A stretch of DNA of 64,000 bases, from the NCBI RefSeq assembly GCF_900141875.1, contig NZ_FQZE01000005.1, positions 62,001 to 126,000 of the forward strand. Direction: 5' to 3'. This document shows, in pieces, positions 41,733 to 52,831 of the stretch (position 1 is the first letter of the stretch; every line of letters begins with the position of its first letter). The notes beneath the pieces were generated by a model. The model was not told the DNA's origin. It worked only from the letters and a program-made list of their open reading frames with translations, and ran no database searches. The position numbers and the translations under genes are program-made. The DNA comes from Tangfeifania diversioriginum (GTDB lineage: Bacteria > Bacteroidota > Bacteroidia > Bacteroidales > Prolixibacteraceae).

Positions 41733-41767
41733 ATCTCTTTTTCGGGAAATGCATCCCGGAATTTTTT

Positions 41768-42373
41768 TTACTTCTCTTTTGCCAGTTCTTTGGCTTGTTC
41801 AATCCACGGTGCCGGGTCTTTTGAAGCGTAACGGCTTCCGGCTTCTTCGAGGATCTCATGGAGTTTTTCAACCGATGTTGCAGCAAAATTTTCAAATGTT
41901 GCAATTCCTGCCGTGTTGAAAACTTCTTCTAATTTCGGACCTACGCCATCGAGTTTTTTGAGGTCGTCTTTTTCAACCGCATTTTTAGCCTGTGCCTTCG
42001 GCGCTTCTGCTTTTGGCGCTTCGTCTTTTGTTTCAGTTGCCGGTTTGGCTTCTGTTTTTGGTTTTTCAGCTTTCGGCGCTTTTGGGGCCGGAGCTTCTGC
42101 CACTGCAGTTTCTACTTCTGCAAGCGGCTCAACCGATACAAAAGAGCGGTCTTTTCTTTTTCTTTTAAAAACAACAGTGCCGTCGATCAATGAAAACAGG
42201 GTATGATCTTTTCCCATTCCCACATTTTCGCCCGGGTAATGTTGTGTTCCACGCTGGCGTACTAAAATATTACCAGCTTTGGCAAACTGACCTCCGTAAA
42301 TTTTTACTCCCAGTCGTTTGCTTTCCGATTCGCGTCCGTTCTTCGAACTACCTACACCTTTCTTATGAGCCAT
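41768..42373 (-). CDS. rpmA: Ribosomal protein L27 with C-terminal helix-hairpin-helix extension
   Basis: Residues 1-85 are an ordinary bacterial L27 ([49 protein letters not shown]). A linker of about 50 residues rich in Ala, Pro, Lys and Glu follows. The last 65 residues form a helix-hairpin-helix-like domain ([20 protein letters not shown], then [20 protein letters not shown]). Total length is 201 residues against about 85 normally. In many Bacteroidota a similar domain is attached to L21; here L21 is short and L27 carries it. It follows rplU by 16 nt in one operon. Confidence 0.93.
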   Translation of the reverse strand: MAHKKGVGSSKNGRESESKRLGVKIYGGQFAKAGNILVRQRGTQHYPGENVGMGKDHTLFSLIDGTVVFKRKRKDRSFVSVEPLAEVETAVAEAPAPKAPKAEKPKTEAKPATETKDEAPKAEAPKAQAKNAVEKDDLKKLDGVGPKLEEVFNTAGIATFENFAATSVEKLHEILEEAGSRYASKDPAPWIEQAKELAKEK

Positions 42374-42389
42374 GGTAAATGTTTTTTAG

Positions 42390-42701
42390 TTATCCAACAA
42401 TGTTTTCAATTTGCACTTGTGTGAACCGCTGACGGTGACCGTTTAGTTTTTTGTAGCCTTTTCTTCTTTTCTTTTTGAAGACAAGCACTTTGTCACCTTT
42501 TACATGTGCCAGCACTTTGGCTGACACTTTTGCACCTTTTACGGTGGGCGTTCCTACGGCAATTTTACCGTCGTTGTCAACCAACAACACTTTGTCAAAA
42601 TCTACCGAGTCGCCTTCCTGGGCATCCAACTGGTGGACATACAGTTTTTTGTCTTTTTCCACCTTAAACTGGTGCCCTGCAATCTCTACAATCGCGTACA
42701 T
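42390..42701 (-). CDS. rplU: Ribosomal protein L21
   Basis: The 103-residue protein is a standard L21: [20 protein letters not shown] at the N-terminus, and the basic [20 protein letters not shown] near the C-terminus. It binds 23S rRNA in the large subunit. There is no C-terminal extension. The gene heads the rplU-rpmA operon behind a consensus promoter. Confidence 0.97.
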   Translation of the reverse strand: MYAIVEIAGHQFKVEKDKKLYVHQLDAQEGDSVDFDKVLLVDNDGKIAVGTPTVKGAKVSAKVLAHVKGDKVLVFKKKRRKGYKKLNGHRQRFTQVQIENIVG

Positions 42702-42787
42702 AATTTCAATTTTAATGTTTACACCGCCAGGCGTGAATCACTTTTGATTCCTCTTTTTTAAGCCTGAACGATTCAAAATTTGGACTG

Positions 42788-42818
42788 CAAAAGTAGTTAT
42801 TTTTAGATAATTGGCAAA
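42788..42818 (-). promoter_or_regulatory. rplU promoter (TTTG-N19-TACTTTTG)
   Basis: On the - strand -33 TTTG (42815-42818) and -7 TACTTTTG (42788-42795) are exactly 19 nt apart. The leader to the rplU start is about 80 nt. Confidence 0.8.
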
Positions 42819-42877
42819 TTAATGGAAGTTATTTTAAAATTCAACACGAAGGGTATTGAATTTTTATGCACTTACTT

Positions 42878-43564
42878 TTAAAACCGGTATCCGGCAGAAA
42901 GTCCAAAACCTGTATTTTTTAACACCGATTGATCGTCAGGGATAAATTCATTTTCCCAGTTAATATTCAACATGCCCAATTGTGTGTTGAACTGAAAAAA
43001 TAAACCGCCGGGAAGTTCGTAACCGGCAAAAATGTTACCGCCTGCATCAAAAGGCCGTACATAAAAAATATCTGAACTGTCTGAGTTGCTGCCTTCTTTA
43101 AATTTAACATCATATTCCATTGAGCCCGAGTCGGATTCCCAGATGACTTTTCCGCCAACTCCATAAGCTAAATAGGGGCCAAATCCCAACATAAAATGGC
43201 CATTGCCCAGCTGTGCTTTATAGACAAAATTCAACGGCATTTCCAAATAGGAAAGCCTGATTTTGGAGGCCAGTGCCATTTCTAAACCTTCAGGGTTTTG
43301 GGCTCCTTTTGTTGACAGCATAAGCCCGGGTTGAAAATAAAACTCGGGTGCTACCGGAATCTGGGCATTCACTCCACCATGGTATCCCAGCAGAAGATCG
43401 TATTCGAGCTGGTCGCCGTCGGCATCTTTCCCGTTTAAATTTTGAAAATTCACTCCGCCAAGCACGGCAAATGAAGTTTTTGAGGAATTATTATTGAATT
43501 GGGCAACTGCAGACATTGCCGTAAATACGATAAGTATGGTAATGGTTAAAAATTTTGTTTTCAT
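42878..43564 (-). CDS. Outer-membrane beta-barrel protein (PorT-like/OMP_b-brl)
   Basis: The 228-residue protein has a signal peptide (KTKFLTITILIVFTAMSAVA) and a pattern of alternating hydrophobic strands with aromatic girdles, ending in LSAGYRF, a typical outer-membrane C-terminus. It fits the small Bacteroidota barrels with eight strands. Function is unknown. It is about 75 nt downstream of the OmpA-family gene. Confidence 0.8.
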   Translation of the reverse strand: MKTKFLTITILIVFTAMSAVAQFNNNSSKTSFAVLGGVNFQNLNGKDADGDQLEYDLLLGYHGGVNAQIPVAPEFYFQPGLMLSTKGAQNPEGLEMALASKIRLSYLEMPLNFVYKAQLGNGHFMLGFGPYLAYGVGGKVIWESDSGSMEYDVKFKEGSNSDSSDIFYVRPFDAGGNIFAGYELPGGLFFQFNTQLGMLNINWENEFIPDDQSVLKNTGFGLSAGYRF

Positions 43565-43639
43565 TTTTTTGAATTTTTAATTTGATTCTACTTTGATTTA
43601 AAACTGAATGTCAGGGTGTTAAAATAAGAAGGAATACTA

Positions 43640-44311
43640 TTAGCTGCCAGCTTCTTGTTCTGCCTCAGCTTTCATTTTTTCGTTGGCAGTAATTAAAAAG
43701 TCAACCCTGCGGTTTTGGGCTCGTCCTTCCTCTGTATCGTTGGTATATTTCGGATACAATTCCCCCATGCCAATCTCGGTAATTCGCCGATTTGAAATTC
43801 CGTTTTGAACCAAATAGTCGGAAACTGAACCGGCGCGTTGTTCTGATAATCTTTGGTTGTAGGATTCTGAACCGGTGCTGTCAGTATGTCCCTGAATTTC
43901 AATGTTGGTGTCCGGGTAATTGTTCAATACAACTACCAGTTTGTCGAGATTGTTTCTTGCGTCAGCCGAAAGATTTGATTGGTCGAAACCAAACAGGATT
44001 TTGCTGTTGAATTCAACTACAATTCCTTCTCCCACGCGTTCTACCTGTGCATCGGGTACTGTGTTTTTTATTTCTTCGGCCTGTTTATCCATTTGCCGGC
44101 CAATAACTGCACCGGTTGCACCACCGGCTGCGGCTCCGATAATTGCCCCAAGGGCTGTATTTCCTGATGCTTTACCAACAATTGCACCGGCAGCGCCACC
44201 GGCTGCAGTGCCAACTGCCGCACCTTTTTGCGTTTTATTCCACGAAGCACAACCGCCAAAAATCAAGGCAGCGCTAAACATCATCACTAAACTAAGTCTG
44301 AGCTTTTGCAT
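43640..44311 (-). CDS. OmpA-family lipoprotein with glycine-zipper domain
   Basis: The 223-residue protein has a lipobox (IFGGC, Cys21), a glycine-zipper segment GAAVGTAAGGAAGAIVGKAS and a second such repeat. A C-terminal OmpA peptidoglycan-binding domain follows (IEIQGHTDSTGSESYNQRLS, then QNRRVDF). It should anchor the outer membrane to the cell wall. The 432 nt upstream (44312-44743) hold only an inverted repeat. Confidence 0.9.
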   Translation of the reverse strand: MQKLRLSLVMMFSAALIFGGCASWNKTQKGAAVGTAAGGAAGAIVGKASGNTALGAIIGAAAGGATGAVIGRQMDKQAEEIKNTVPDAQVERVGEGIVVEFNSKILFGFDQSNLSADARNNLDKLVVVLNNYPDTNIEIQGHTDSTGSESYNQRLSEQRAGSVSDYLVQNGISNRRITEIGMGELYPKYTNDTEEGRAQNRRVDFLITANEKMKAEAEQEAGS

Positions 44312-44669
44312 AATTAATTAATGTATTTGTTTTTTTACGTCATTACTAATTCCAGATTTCATAATTTCTAACCAATAACTATGAAATCCTGGAATGTTAA
44401 CGTCTAAAGTTCAAAAAGGATTCCAAAAATCGTGTTGAAAAAGCAGTTGTCTGCTTTCTGTCAAATGCTCAATAATGTAATTTTTTGAATGTCATTTTGT
44501 TGTATTTGTTTTGTTAATTTTTGGGTTTAATGGCAAAGATGAATAGGCTGACATTATGAACTATCAAAATGATAATTTTTTATCAATTTGTAGGTTTTAG
44601 GGGGATTGAAATGTGTAAAATTTCCTTCAAAGGAATCAAGTGTATGTTTAAATTGATCGCGTTGGCACC

Positions 44670-44715
44670 ATTCTGAGTGTTCACCCAATAAAAATTTTGA
44701 GAGAACACTCAGAAT
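44670..44715. repeat. 13-bp perfect inverted repeat between ompA-like gene and pgi
   Basis: ATTCTGAGTGTTC (44670-44682) is repeated inverted at 44703-44715 with a 20-nt A/T-rich loop. It lies just beyond the pgi stop and could be a terminator without a T run. No other feature is seen in 44312-44743. Confidence 0.55.
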
Positions 44716-44743
44716 AATCTGTCAATAGGGAACTTCTGTGTTT

Positions 44744-46444
<1,701 letters not shown>

Positions 46445-46459
46445 TTAATAGTTATAAGA

Positions 46460-46467
46460 CAAAGATA
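46460..46467 (-). promoter_or_regulatory. -7 promoter element of pgi (TATCTTTG)
   Basis: TATCTTTG on the - strand fits the consensus and lies 66 nt before the pgi start. Confidence 0.6.
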
Positions 46468-46542
46468 ATGCTTTAATAAAAATCACAGCATTTGAGCAGG
46501 AATCCTTAATTATTGCTTAATAACAGGCAAGCCGTTTTTTTA

Positions 46543-46550
46543 TACTTTTG
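46543..46550 (+). promoter_or_regulatory. -7 promoter element of the DMT permease gene (TACTTTTG)
   Basis: TACTTTTG matches the consensus 21 nt before the ATG at 46572. A TTG at 46548 lies inside this element, so it is not the start codon. Confidence 0.65.
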
Positions 46551-46571
46551 TCCACAATTAGTAAATTAAAA

Positions 46572-47486
46572 ATGGTAAAGAGGTCAGACGCATTTAAGGG
46601 GTATTTTTTCGCCATTCTGGCAACAATTGCATTTTCGAATGTTTACATTTTCAGCAAAGCGGCCTTAAATGAAGTTCACCTTGCACAGTTTGGGGTTTAC
46701 TGGTTTTTTATCAGCACGGTTTTAAGTTTGGGGTATGCATTTTGGAACAATAAATTAAAACAACTTTATAGCCTCACCAAACGCCAGGTGCATATTTTAA
46801 TCACGCTCGGGTTTCTCGAAATTTTCACTACCACAACCTTTTTTCTCTCCATCAATATAATCCCCGATCCGGCAGTAACCTCGTTTTTGGGAAACCTTTT
46901 CCCGGTGATGCTGGCAGTTGGCGGGGTAGTGGTTTTGGGCGAAAAGTTCGGGCCGGTTGAAACCGGCGGGGCAGTTTTGGCCCTGGTTGGCGCATTCGTA
47001 ATTAGCTACACCGGTGAAACTTCACTTGAAAAACTTTTCATTCCCGGCACCGGAATTGTTGTGCTGAACGCTTTTTTTGCTACCACAGCCTCACTCGTTG
47101 TAAAGACGAATGTGCGGAAACTGAGTCCCGAATTGCTGGGCCTGAACCGCTCTGTTTGGCTGCTGGTATTTTCGTTTATAATGATTTTTGTTTATGGAAA
47201 ATCGTTTGTCATTCCCGTTTCGGCATTGAAAAACATTGCAGTGGGTGCTGCGCTCGGGCCATTTTTGGCTGTTCTTACAGTGTATTACTCATTTAGCTAC
47301 ATAAATGCTTCGCGGTCGTCGGTGGTGCAAAGCCTGAAAGGTATTTTTGTATTGCTGGGCGCTTACCTTGTTTTCGGTTCGTTTCCGCTTCCACACCAGT
47401 TTGTGGGCGGATTGATAACAGTTGCCGGAGTTTTGGTAATGACACTCGGCCAGGCCGGAGTATTCAACCTGAGGCGTGGTAAATAA
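46572..47486 (+). CDS. DMT-superfamily (EamA) transporter
   Basis: The 304-residue protein has about ten membrane segments arranged as two EamA repeats (first beginning GYFFAILATIAFSNVYIFSK, second GIVVLNAFFATTASLVVKTN). The end of each repeat has the typical GGAVLALVGAFVISY and GGLITVAGVLVM helices. Members export amino acids, nucleosides or metabolites across the inner membrane; the substrate is unknown. The start is at ATG 46572. Confidence 0.88.
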   Translation: MVKRSDAFKGYFFAILATIAFSNVYIFSKAALNEVHLAQFGVYWFFISTVLSLGYAFWNNKLKQLYSLTKRQVHILITLGFLEIFTTTTFFLSINIIPDPAVTSFLGNLFPVMLAVGGVVVLGEKFGPVETGGAVLALVGAFVISYTGETSLEKLFIPGTGIVVLNAFFATTASLVVKTNVRKLSPELLGLNRSVWLLVFSFIMIFVYGKSFVIPVSALKNIAVGAALGPFLAVLTVYYSFSYINASRSSVVQSLKGIFVLLGAYLVFGSFPLPHQFVGGLITVAGVLVMTLGQAGVFNLRRGK

Positions 47487-47565
47487 AAACGAAAATTTCA
47501 CGTTTTAACTCAGCAGAAGTTTTTATTCTGAATATTTTTAGCAATGAATTAAATTCAAAATTATT

Positions 47566-48123
47566 ATGAGAATTACTCTTTTTTTTCTACTTCTTTTCGG
47601 ATTGCACAGCATGCTCCTGGCTCAGGAAGAATTAATTGAGTTGAATGATGAACCCATTGAATTTGAGGCGGATGGATTCTATATAAAGCGGGTGACAGAT
47701 AGCCGTTCAAATAAAGACAGCATTGGGTTTGCCCAAAAGGGCGTATTCAAAAAAGATAAAGTGCCGGCCCGGTTTAAAGATGGCCTCGAACCCGCTATTT
47801 ACAATTTTTTGAAAGAAAATTTCAGGCAGGATTTTTCAGGTGTTCCGGTTGTAATGTATGTTAACTATTTGCATGTTTCAGAAACTATGGGAGTGCCAAT
47901 AACAGGAACAGCAGATATCAAATTGGAATTTCTGAGGGAAAAAGACGGAAGTGTGGGAAGACTGTACGAGTCCGAGGCGTTTGTTGAAAAACCCGCCCTG
48001 AATGTGACCAAAACGCATGAACAACGTATTCGCGAAGTAATTGCCACTTGCCTGGAAAGTTTTAATGAATCGGACTGGAAAACAATTGAGCCGGTGTATT
48101 TTAAGGAAGGCGATAAAAATTGA
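47566..48123 (+). CDS. Secreted protein of unknown function
   Basis: The 185-residue protein has a signal peptide (RITLFFLLLFGLHSMLLAQ) and a mature domain of ~165 residues with no name I recognise (FYIKRVTDSRSNKDSIGFAQ; VVMYVNYLHVSETMG). The sequence suggests a periplasmic alpha/beta fold. It is a single-gene unit between the permease and the ricT-like gene. Confidence 0.7.
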   Translation: MRITLFFLLLFGLHSMLLAQEELIELNDEPIEFEADGFYIKRVTDSRSNKDSIGFAQKGVFKKDKVPARFKDGLEPAIYNFLKENFRQDFSGVPVVMYVNYLHVSETMGVPITGTADIKLEFLREKDGSVGRLYESEAFVEKPALNVTKTHEQRIREVIATCLESFNESDWKTIEPVYFKEGDKN

Positions 48124-48242
48124 ACACAGTATTGCCATTTTAACCTTCAAAGCCAATCAATTCAGAAAAAACTTATTTATTTAAGGACATTTCAATCTTT
48201 TTTTTGATCTTTGCGCACGGAATTATTTAAGAAGGGAAGATT

Positions 48243-49352
48243 ATGAGTTGTTCAGGATGTTCATTTAATAATTCAATTTCCGACAGGCCCGGCGATGCAT
48301 ACGACTGGCTGAATGATTTGCCCGACACGGCATCTGAAACGGATATTGTTGAAGTAAAGTTTAAATCGACACGAAGAGATTTTTATAAAAATACTGATAA
48401 ACTGGCATTAAAAAGAGGTGATAAAGTGGTGGTGGCCACCTCGCCGGGGCACGATACCGGCGAAGTTACCCTGACCGGCTACCTTGCAGAAAAACAGTTT
48501 CACCGCAAAATAAAAAACCCGAAACGTTTCACACTGAATCCCATTTACAGGAGAGCCAGCGAAAACGACCTCGAAATGCTGGAAGCCGCCCGAAGCAGGG
48601 AAAAACCTACTTTGATTCGTGCACGCCAGGTTGCAGGTGACCATGGATTGGACATGAAAGTGGGCGATGTGGAATTTAGGGGCGATGGCAAAAAAGCCAT
48701 TTTCTACTACATTGCCGATGGACGGGTCGATTTCAGGGAGCTGATAAAGGACTACGCACGTGAGTTCAATATTAAAGTGGAAATGAAGCAGATTGGTGCC
48801 CGGCAGGAGGCCGGACTGGTTGGGGGAATTGGCTCGTGCGGACGTGAACTTTGCTGCTCGAGCTGGCGTACTGACTTTTCCAGTATTACCTCTGAAGCCG
48901 CACAAACACAGGGTCTTTCGCCATCGGCACAAAAAATGGCCGGAGCCTGCGGAAAACTAAAATGCTGCCTGCTTTACGAGCTGGATGTTTACATTGAAGC
49001 ACGAAAAGAGTTCCCAAAACAACTGCTTGAGCTGGAAACCGCTGCCGGTGTTGCCAAACCCATAAATACTGATTATCTGAAAAAAGAGATTTGGTACACC
49101 ACAGGCGGTAACACACCATCCGGCAATTTTAAGCTGACACTGAAAGAGGTGAAGGATATTATCCAGAAAAACAAAAAAGGGGAAAAACCCGAAATTTTAC
49201 CTCAGGGTTCAACACAGGCAAAAGAGCCCGGCTGGGAACCTGTAAACACCGGACGTATTGATCGTTTTGAGAAAAAAGGGAAAAACAAAAGGAAAAAAAG
49301 GCGGAATAAAAGAAAGAATTACCGGCCAAAAGCAAAAATCCAGAAGCAATAA
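48243..49352 (+). CDS. PSP1-domain protein (RicT/YaaT-like)
   Basis: The 369-residue protein has a PSP1 C-terminal domain (FRELIKDYAREFNIKVEMKQ, IGARQEAGLVGGIGSCGREL) and two cysteine clusters, GSCGRELCCSSW and CGKLKCCLLYE, which in B. subtilis RicT help bind iron-sulfur clusters. It also has a short N-terminal CSGC. RicT acts with RicA and RicF in RNA processing and as an RNase Y specificity factor; Bacteroidota versions often lack these partners, so the role here is open. The C-terminal 60 residues are Lys/Arg-rich and probably disordered. Confidence 0.87.
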   Translation: MSCSGCSFNNSISDRPGDAYDWLNDLPDTASETDIVEVKFKSTRRDFYKNTDKLALKRGDKVVVATSPGHDTGEVTLTGYLAEKQFHRKIKNPKRFTLNPIYRRASENDLEMLEAARSREKPTLIRARQVAGDHGLDMKVGDVEFRGDGKKAIFYYIADGRVDFRELIKDYAREFNIKVEMKQIGARQEAGLVGGIGSCGRELCCSSWRTDFSSITSEAAQTQGLSPSAQKMAGACGKLKCCLLYELDVYIEARKEFPKQLLELETAAGVAKPINTDYLKKEIWYTTGGNTPSGNFKLTLKEVKDIIQKNKKGEKPEILPQGSTQAKEPGWEPVNTGRIDRFEKKGKNKRKKRRNKRKNYRPKAKIQKQ

Positions 49353-49390
49353 CTGGGATTTCTCAAGTTATATAATCAAGAGCAAGCCCT

Positions 49391-51655
49391 TCAATTTATG
49401 CTTTGGTCGATAAATTTGTTGATTTTTTCCTTAAAATCTTTCAGCAAAACCGGCTTTGCAAGATAATCGTCGCAACCTGCCTGGAATGCTTTATCCCTGT
49501 CGCCTTTCATGGCATAGGCTGTTTGAATAATTACCGGAAGGTTTGGAAACTCTGTTTTAATAATCCGGGTTGCATCGTAGCCATTCATGCCGGGCAACTG
49601 AACATCCATGAGGACTAAATCAGCAATGTTATTTTTCAGGTACCCGATGCCTTCATTGGCATCCATAAAGTTAACATGTTTGAAGCCCAGGATTTTTATT
49701 ACACTTTTCAGGTATTCAATACTTGCGGGGTCGTCTTCAAATGAAACAATAGTTTTAGCAGAAGTACTGATTTTTTCTTTGCCATTTTCCCCTGCAGCTT
49801 TGTTCGAAAGTTTACCATTTTCTGCCGAAGTTTTTTCATCTTTAAAATTTCGCGGGACAGACACATAAAAGGCTGAACCTTTGCCGGGTTCAGAGTTCAC
49901 CCACGCCTTGCCGCCAAGCCGCTCGGTTATTCCCGAGATTATGGCAAGGCCAAGTCCTGAGCCTTCGTGTTTCCTTGAAATGCCTTCTTCCACCTGGCGG
50001 AAAGGTTCAAAAATAATAGTTGCTTTTTTCGGGTCAATTCCTACACCCGAATCTTTAACGAATAATACAATTTCACCGTTGGAAACCAAACATCCCAATT
50101 CGATAAAACCCTCTTCGGTAAATTTAAAGGCATTGTCGAGCAGGTTTTTAAAAATCTGGTATAACCTGTTTTTATCTGATCTTACCATGCAGGATTCTTC
50201 ATTCAGGCACAATTTTAGTTTTAAATCGATTTTTGACAATTTATCAGCCTTCTGCGTTTTGTAAACCACGTGCAATTCCTGCAACAGTTCATTAATGTCG
50301 AAAGTTGAATAGTCGATTTTGAGCTGGTTCGACTGGATTAACGAAATATCGATAATATCATCGATAACAGCAGTGAGGCGCTGTCCTGAGTTTTCGATGA
50401 TTTTCCCGAAGTAGTTTAAGTCATTTGGCTCAATGTTGCCGGAACAAATTATATTAGAGAAACCAAGAATGGCATTTAACGGGGTGCGAATTTCGTGGCT
50501 CATGTTTGCCAGGAACAGTGATTTAAGCCTGTCGCTCTCCTCTGCTTTTTTCCTGGCTTCCTCCAGTTCTTCAACCATTTTTTTACGGAGGGTAATGTCA
50601 TGTCCTATTCCCACTAAACCGGTAACCTCTCCATCGCTTTTTTTCAGCGGCACCTTGGTGGTTAAAATCCAGCGGTTAGGATTTCCCGGAAGCATCTCTT
50701 CACGGTTGACAACCGCCTTTCCATGCTCAATAACCTGCCTGTCGTCTTCGTTGTATTTTTCAGCAATTTCTTTGGGGTACAACTCATCGTCCGTTTTTCC
50801 TATTATATCATCAACACTTCGGGCTCCGCAGTTTATTACATCGGCCTTGTTGGCAATAATTTTACGGTAATTTGTGTCTTTCATGTAAATCGCATCCGGA
50901 ATATTATCAATTAGCGTGCTGAACAGCAGGTTCATTTCATTCACCTCTTTTTCAGTTTTCAACTGCTCGGTAATATCGTGGCTTACCCCAAAAACCATAT
51001 TCTTGCTTTCGCGGTATTCTGCAATGGCATGAATATTTCTTATTTCTCCATTGTCGGGCCTTTTAATTTTGAAATTTACATTGAAATTTCCTTTCCCTTC
51101 AACCAGTTTGGAAAGTTCATTTAGTATAGGCTTGCGGTATTCCGGAAGCAGAATTTCAATTAATCCATCCAATGAAATAGTTCTGTTTTTTACGCCATAA
51201 ATAGTACGGGCACCTTCCGTTCCGTAAATCATTTTTGTATCCAAATCAATTTCCCATGATCCCAGAAAAGTCAGTTTTTCTGCCCGCTGTAGCCGCCGAT
51301 TGTTTATTTTCATCTCTTTGGCAGCAATTGTTTCGGCGGTAATATCAGAATAGGTGGCCACCACCCGATCCTCTCCAATATTTTTCACATCGGCCCTGAA
51401 AAACTTTTTATTGTTCTTTTCCCCCATCTCCATAAGAAACCTGTTTTGGGCACCATTCGCAATCACCTGCTCGCATAAGCACTGTCCGTTGATAACCTGG
51501 CATGGCAATTCCTTGTTGAAAAGCTGTGTGAAACAGGTTCCGTTTTCGGGCTGAACGTTAGGATCGTTGGTTTGGAGAATTTTCTTTTGTTTTAAATCAA
51601 TGACATAAAAATGCAAGGGGAGTGCCTCCAGTATATTTTCTGCTCTCATCTTCAA
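49391..51655 (-). CDS. Hybrid sensor histidine kinase with PAS domains and receiver
   Basis: The 754-residue protein has an N-terminal PAS-like region, PAS domains at about 115-235 (GSWEIDLDTKMIYGTEGA) and 245-365 (IPDAIYMKDTNYRKIIANKA), and HisKA with phosphoacceptor H387 (MSHEIRTPLNAILGFS). HATPase_c follows (NLLDNAFKFTEEG, DSGVGI, GSGLGLAI), and a C-terminal receiver has phosphorylation site D684 (DLVLMDVQLPGMNG). No membrane segments are visible, so it is a cytosolic sensor. The signal is unknown. The lack of a transmembrane region and a separate regulator suggests further phosphorelay partners. Confidence 0.93.
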   Translation of the reverse strand: MKMRAENILEALPLHFYVIDLKQKKILQTNDPNVQPENGTCFTQLFNKELPCQVINGQCLCEQVIANGAQNRFLMEMGEKNNKKFFRADVKNIGEDRVVATYSDITAETIAAKEMKINNRRLQRAEKLTFLGSWEIDLDTKMIYGTEGARTIYGVKNRTISLDGLIEILLPEYRKPILNELSKLVEGKGNFNVNFKIKRPDNGEIRNIHAIAEYRESKNMVFGVSHDITEQLKTEKEVNEMNLLFSTLIDNIPDAIYMKDTNYRKIIANKADVINCGARSVDDIIGKTDDELYPKEIAEKYNEDDRQVIEHGKAVVNREEMLPGNPNRWILTTKVPLKKSDGEVTGLVGIGHDITLRKKMVEELEEARKKAEESDRLKSLFLANMSHEIRTPLNAILGFSNIICSGNIEPNDLNYFGKIIENSGQRLTAVIDDIIDISLIQSNQLKIDYSTFDINELLQELHVVYKTQKADKLSKIDLKLKLCLNEESCMVRSDKNRLYQIFKNLLDNAFKFTEEGFIELGCLVSNGEIVLFVKDSGVGIDPKKATIIFEPFRQVEEGISRKHEGSGLGLAIISGITERLGGKAWVNSEPGKGSAFYVSVPRNFKDEKTSAENGKLSNKAAGENGKEKISTSAKTIVSFEDDPASIEYLKSVIKILGFKHVNFMDANEGIGYLKNNIADLVLMDVQLPGMNGYDATRIIKTEFPNLPVIIQTAYAMKGDRDKAFQAGCDDYLAKPVLLKDFKEKINKFIDQSIN

Positions 51656-51775
51656 AAATTGTTTCCCGGGTTTGTAAATTGTTTTTCAAATGCTCGCTGC
51701 AAATATAAAATTATTTTGAGATTTCGGGGTGAAAGTCGCTAAGTTCGTTGAAAATCAGTAAATAATATGGCTGTT

Positions 51776-52798
51776 TTAATAATACATATTACTTTTTAGA
51801 TTATCTTTCACATTTTCTGTCCAGTGTTTAAAATCATATTTGGAGAGGGTAACTTCGTCAAAGATTTCATTCAGTGTATTTTGGGTTATCTTCCTGAAAT
51901 CCTCGTTGCGGGGGAGAATGAGCACACCGCATAGCTCAACCGATGCGGGACTAACCACAATTTGCTTCTCACCGGTTTCGAAAAAATGGGAAGGCCGCTG
52001 CTTTTCGCGCGGGAAAATTACAACCCGCCATTCATTTTGTTGGTAATTACAGAGAATGTTCAGCATTGGTTCCGGTTCGCCCTTTGCCGGCAACAATTCA
52101 AAAATAACATTGAAAACAGCTGTCAGCTCCTCAAGGTCTGATGAGCGAAGTGAAACAAATCTGCGTAAATAGTTTTCAACTGCAACTACAGTAATTTTGC
52201 TATTTCTGAAAATAATATCCGCAAATTGGTTTTCGAGCAGTTCAAACTCCTCCTCAATAGGTAGAAATCCGGTGTTCCCGGCCTGAAAATGAAAATGGTC
52301 GGGTGCCGAGGCGCCACATTTCGGTCCATTGTAAAAAAGTGTAAATCCGGACAGGTCGCGGTTCAGTTTCAACATATCCGGGAAAAAGTTCTGAATTCGC
52401 TGGGGAGTGTGGCTCCGATGAGGAATGGTGAGGTGCACCGGAAAAATGGGAAAGGGGTTGACCAAAATCAGGTAGTTTTCCTGGAAAGAAATTCCTTTTT
52501 GCACAGCCGGTAAATTCTCATAACACAGGAAACATGGCCTTTCGGCAATACTTTTTGCATCGGTTTTGGCGGCCGACGACCGGATGCGTCCGGGATTGTG
52601 CTGTACAACAATTTTAAAATGGCCAAAATTGAATTTTTTGGTTTGCATGCCAGTAAGTGCCTGGTAATTTTTTCGGGCCAAATCCCATTTTTTTTGCTGC
52701 TGTTTAACCAGTGCAATGGCCTGATCGTTCAGGTTTTCAACCAGGCCGAAACCGGAAAGTTCTTGAGCAGTTATTATTTTTTGATTTACCAAGTTCAT
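51776..52798 (-). CDS. DUF4922 protein (HIT/GalT-like nucleotidyl-hydrolase or transferase)
   Basis: The 340-residue protein has ERPCFLCYENLPAVQKGISF and GASAPDHFHFQAGNTGFLPI, the latter a HxHxQ-type catalytic segment like that of GalT/Ap4A phosphorylase enzymes. This identifies DUF4922, common in Bacteroidota. It is probably a nucleotide-sugar phosphorylase or similar. It is followed (upstream on the same strand) by a family-2 glycosyltransferase gene, 33 nt away, so both may act on the same glycan or nucleotide sugar. Confidence 0.85.
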   Translation of the reverse strand: MNLVNQKIITAQELSGFGLVENLNDQAIALVKQQQKKWDLARKNYQALTGMQTKKFNFGHFKIVVQHNPGRIRSSAAKTDAKSIAERPCFLCYENLPAVQKGISFQENYLILVNPFPIFPVHLTIPHRSHTPQRIQNFFPDMLKLNRDLSGFTLFYNGPKCGASAPDHFHFQAGNTGFLPIEEEFELLENQFADIIFRNSKITVVAVENYLRRFVSLRSSDLEELTAVFNVIFELLPAKGEPEPMLNILCNYQQNEWRVVIFPREKQRPSHFFETGEKQIVVSPASVELCGVLILPRNEDFRKITQNTLNEIFDEVTLSKYDFKHWTENVKDNLKSNMYY

Positions 52799-52831
52799 TT
52801 GTATTGAAAGCTCCGGGTTTAATTATCTGCT

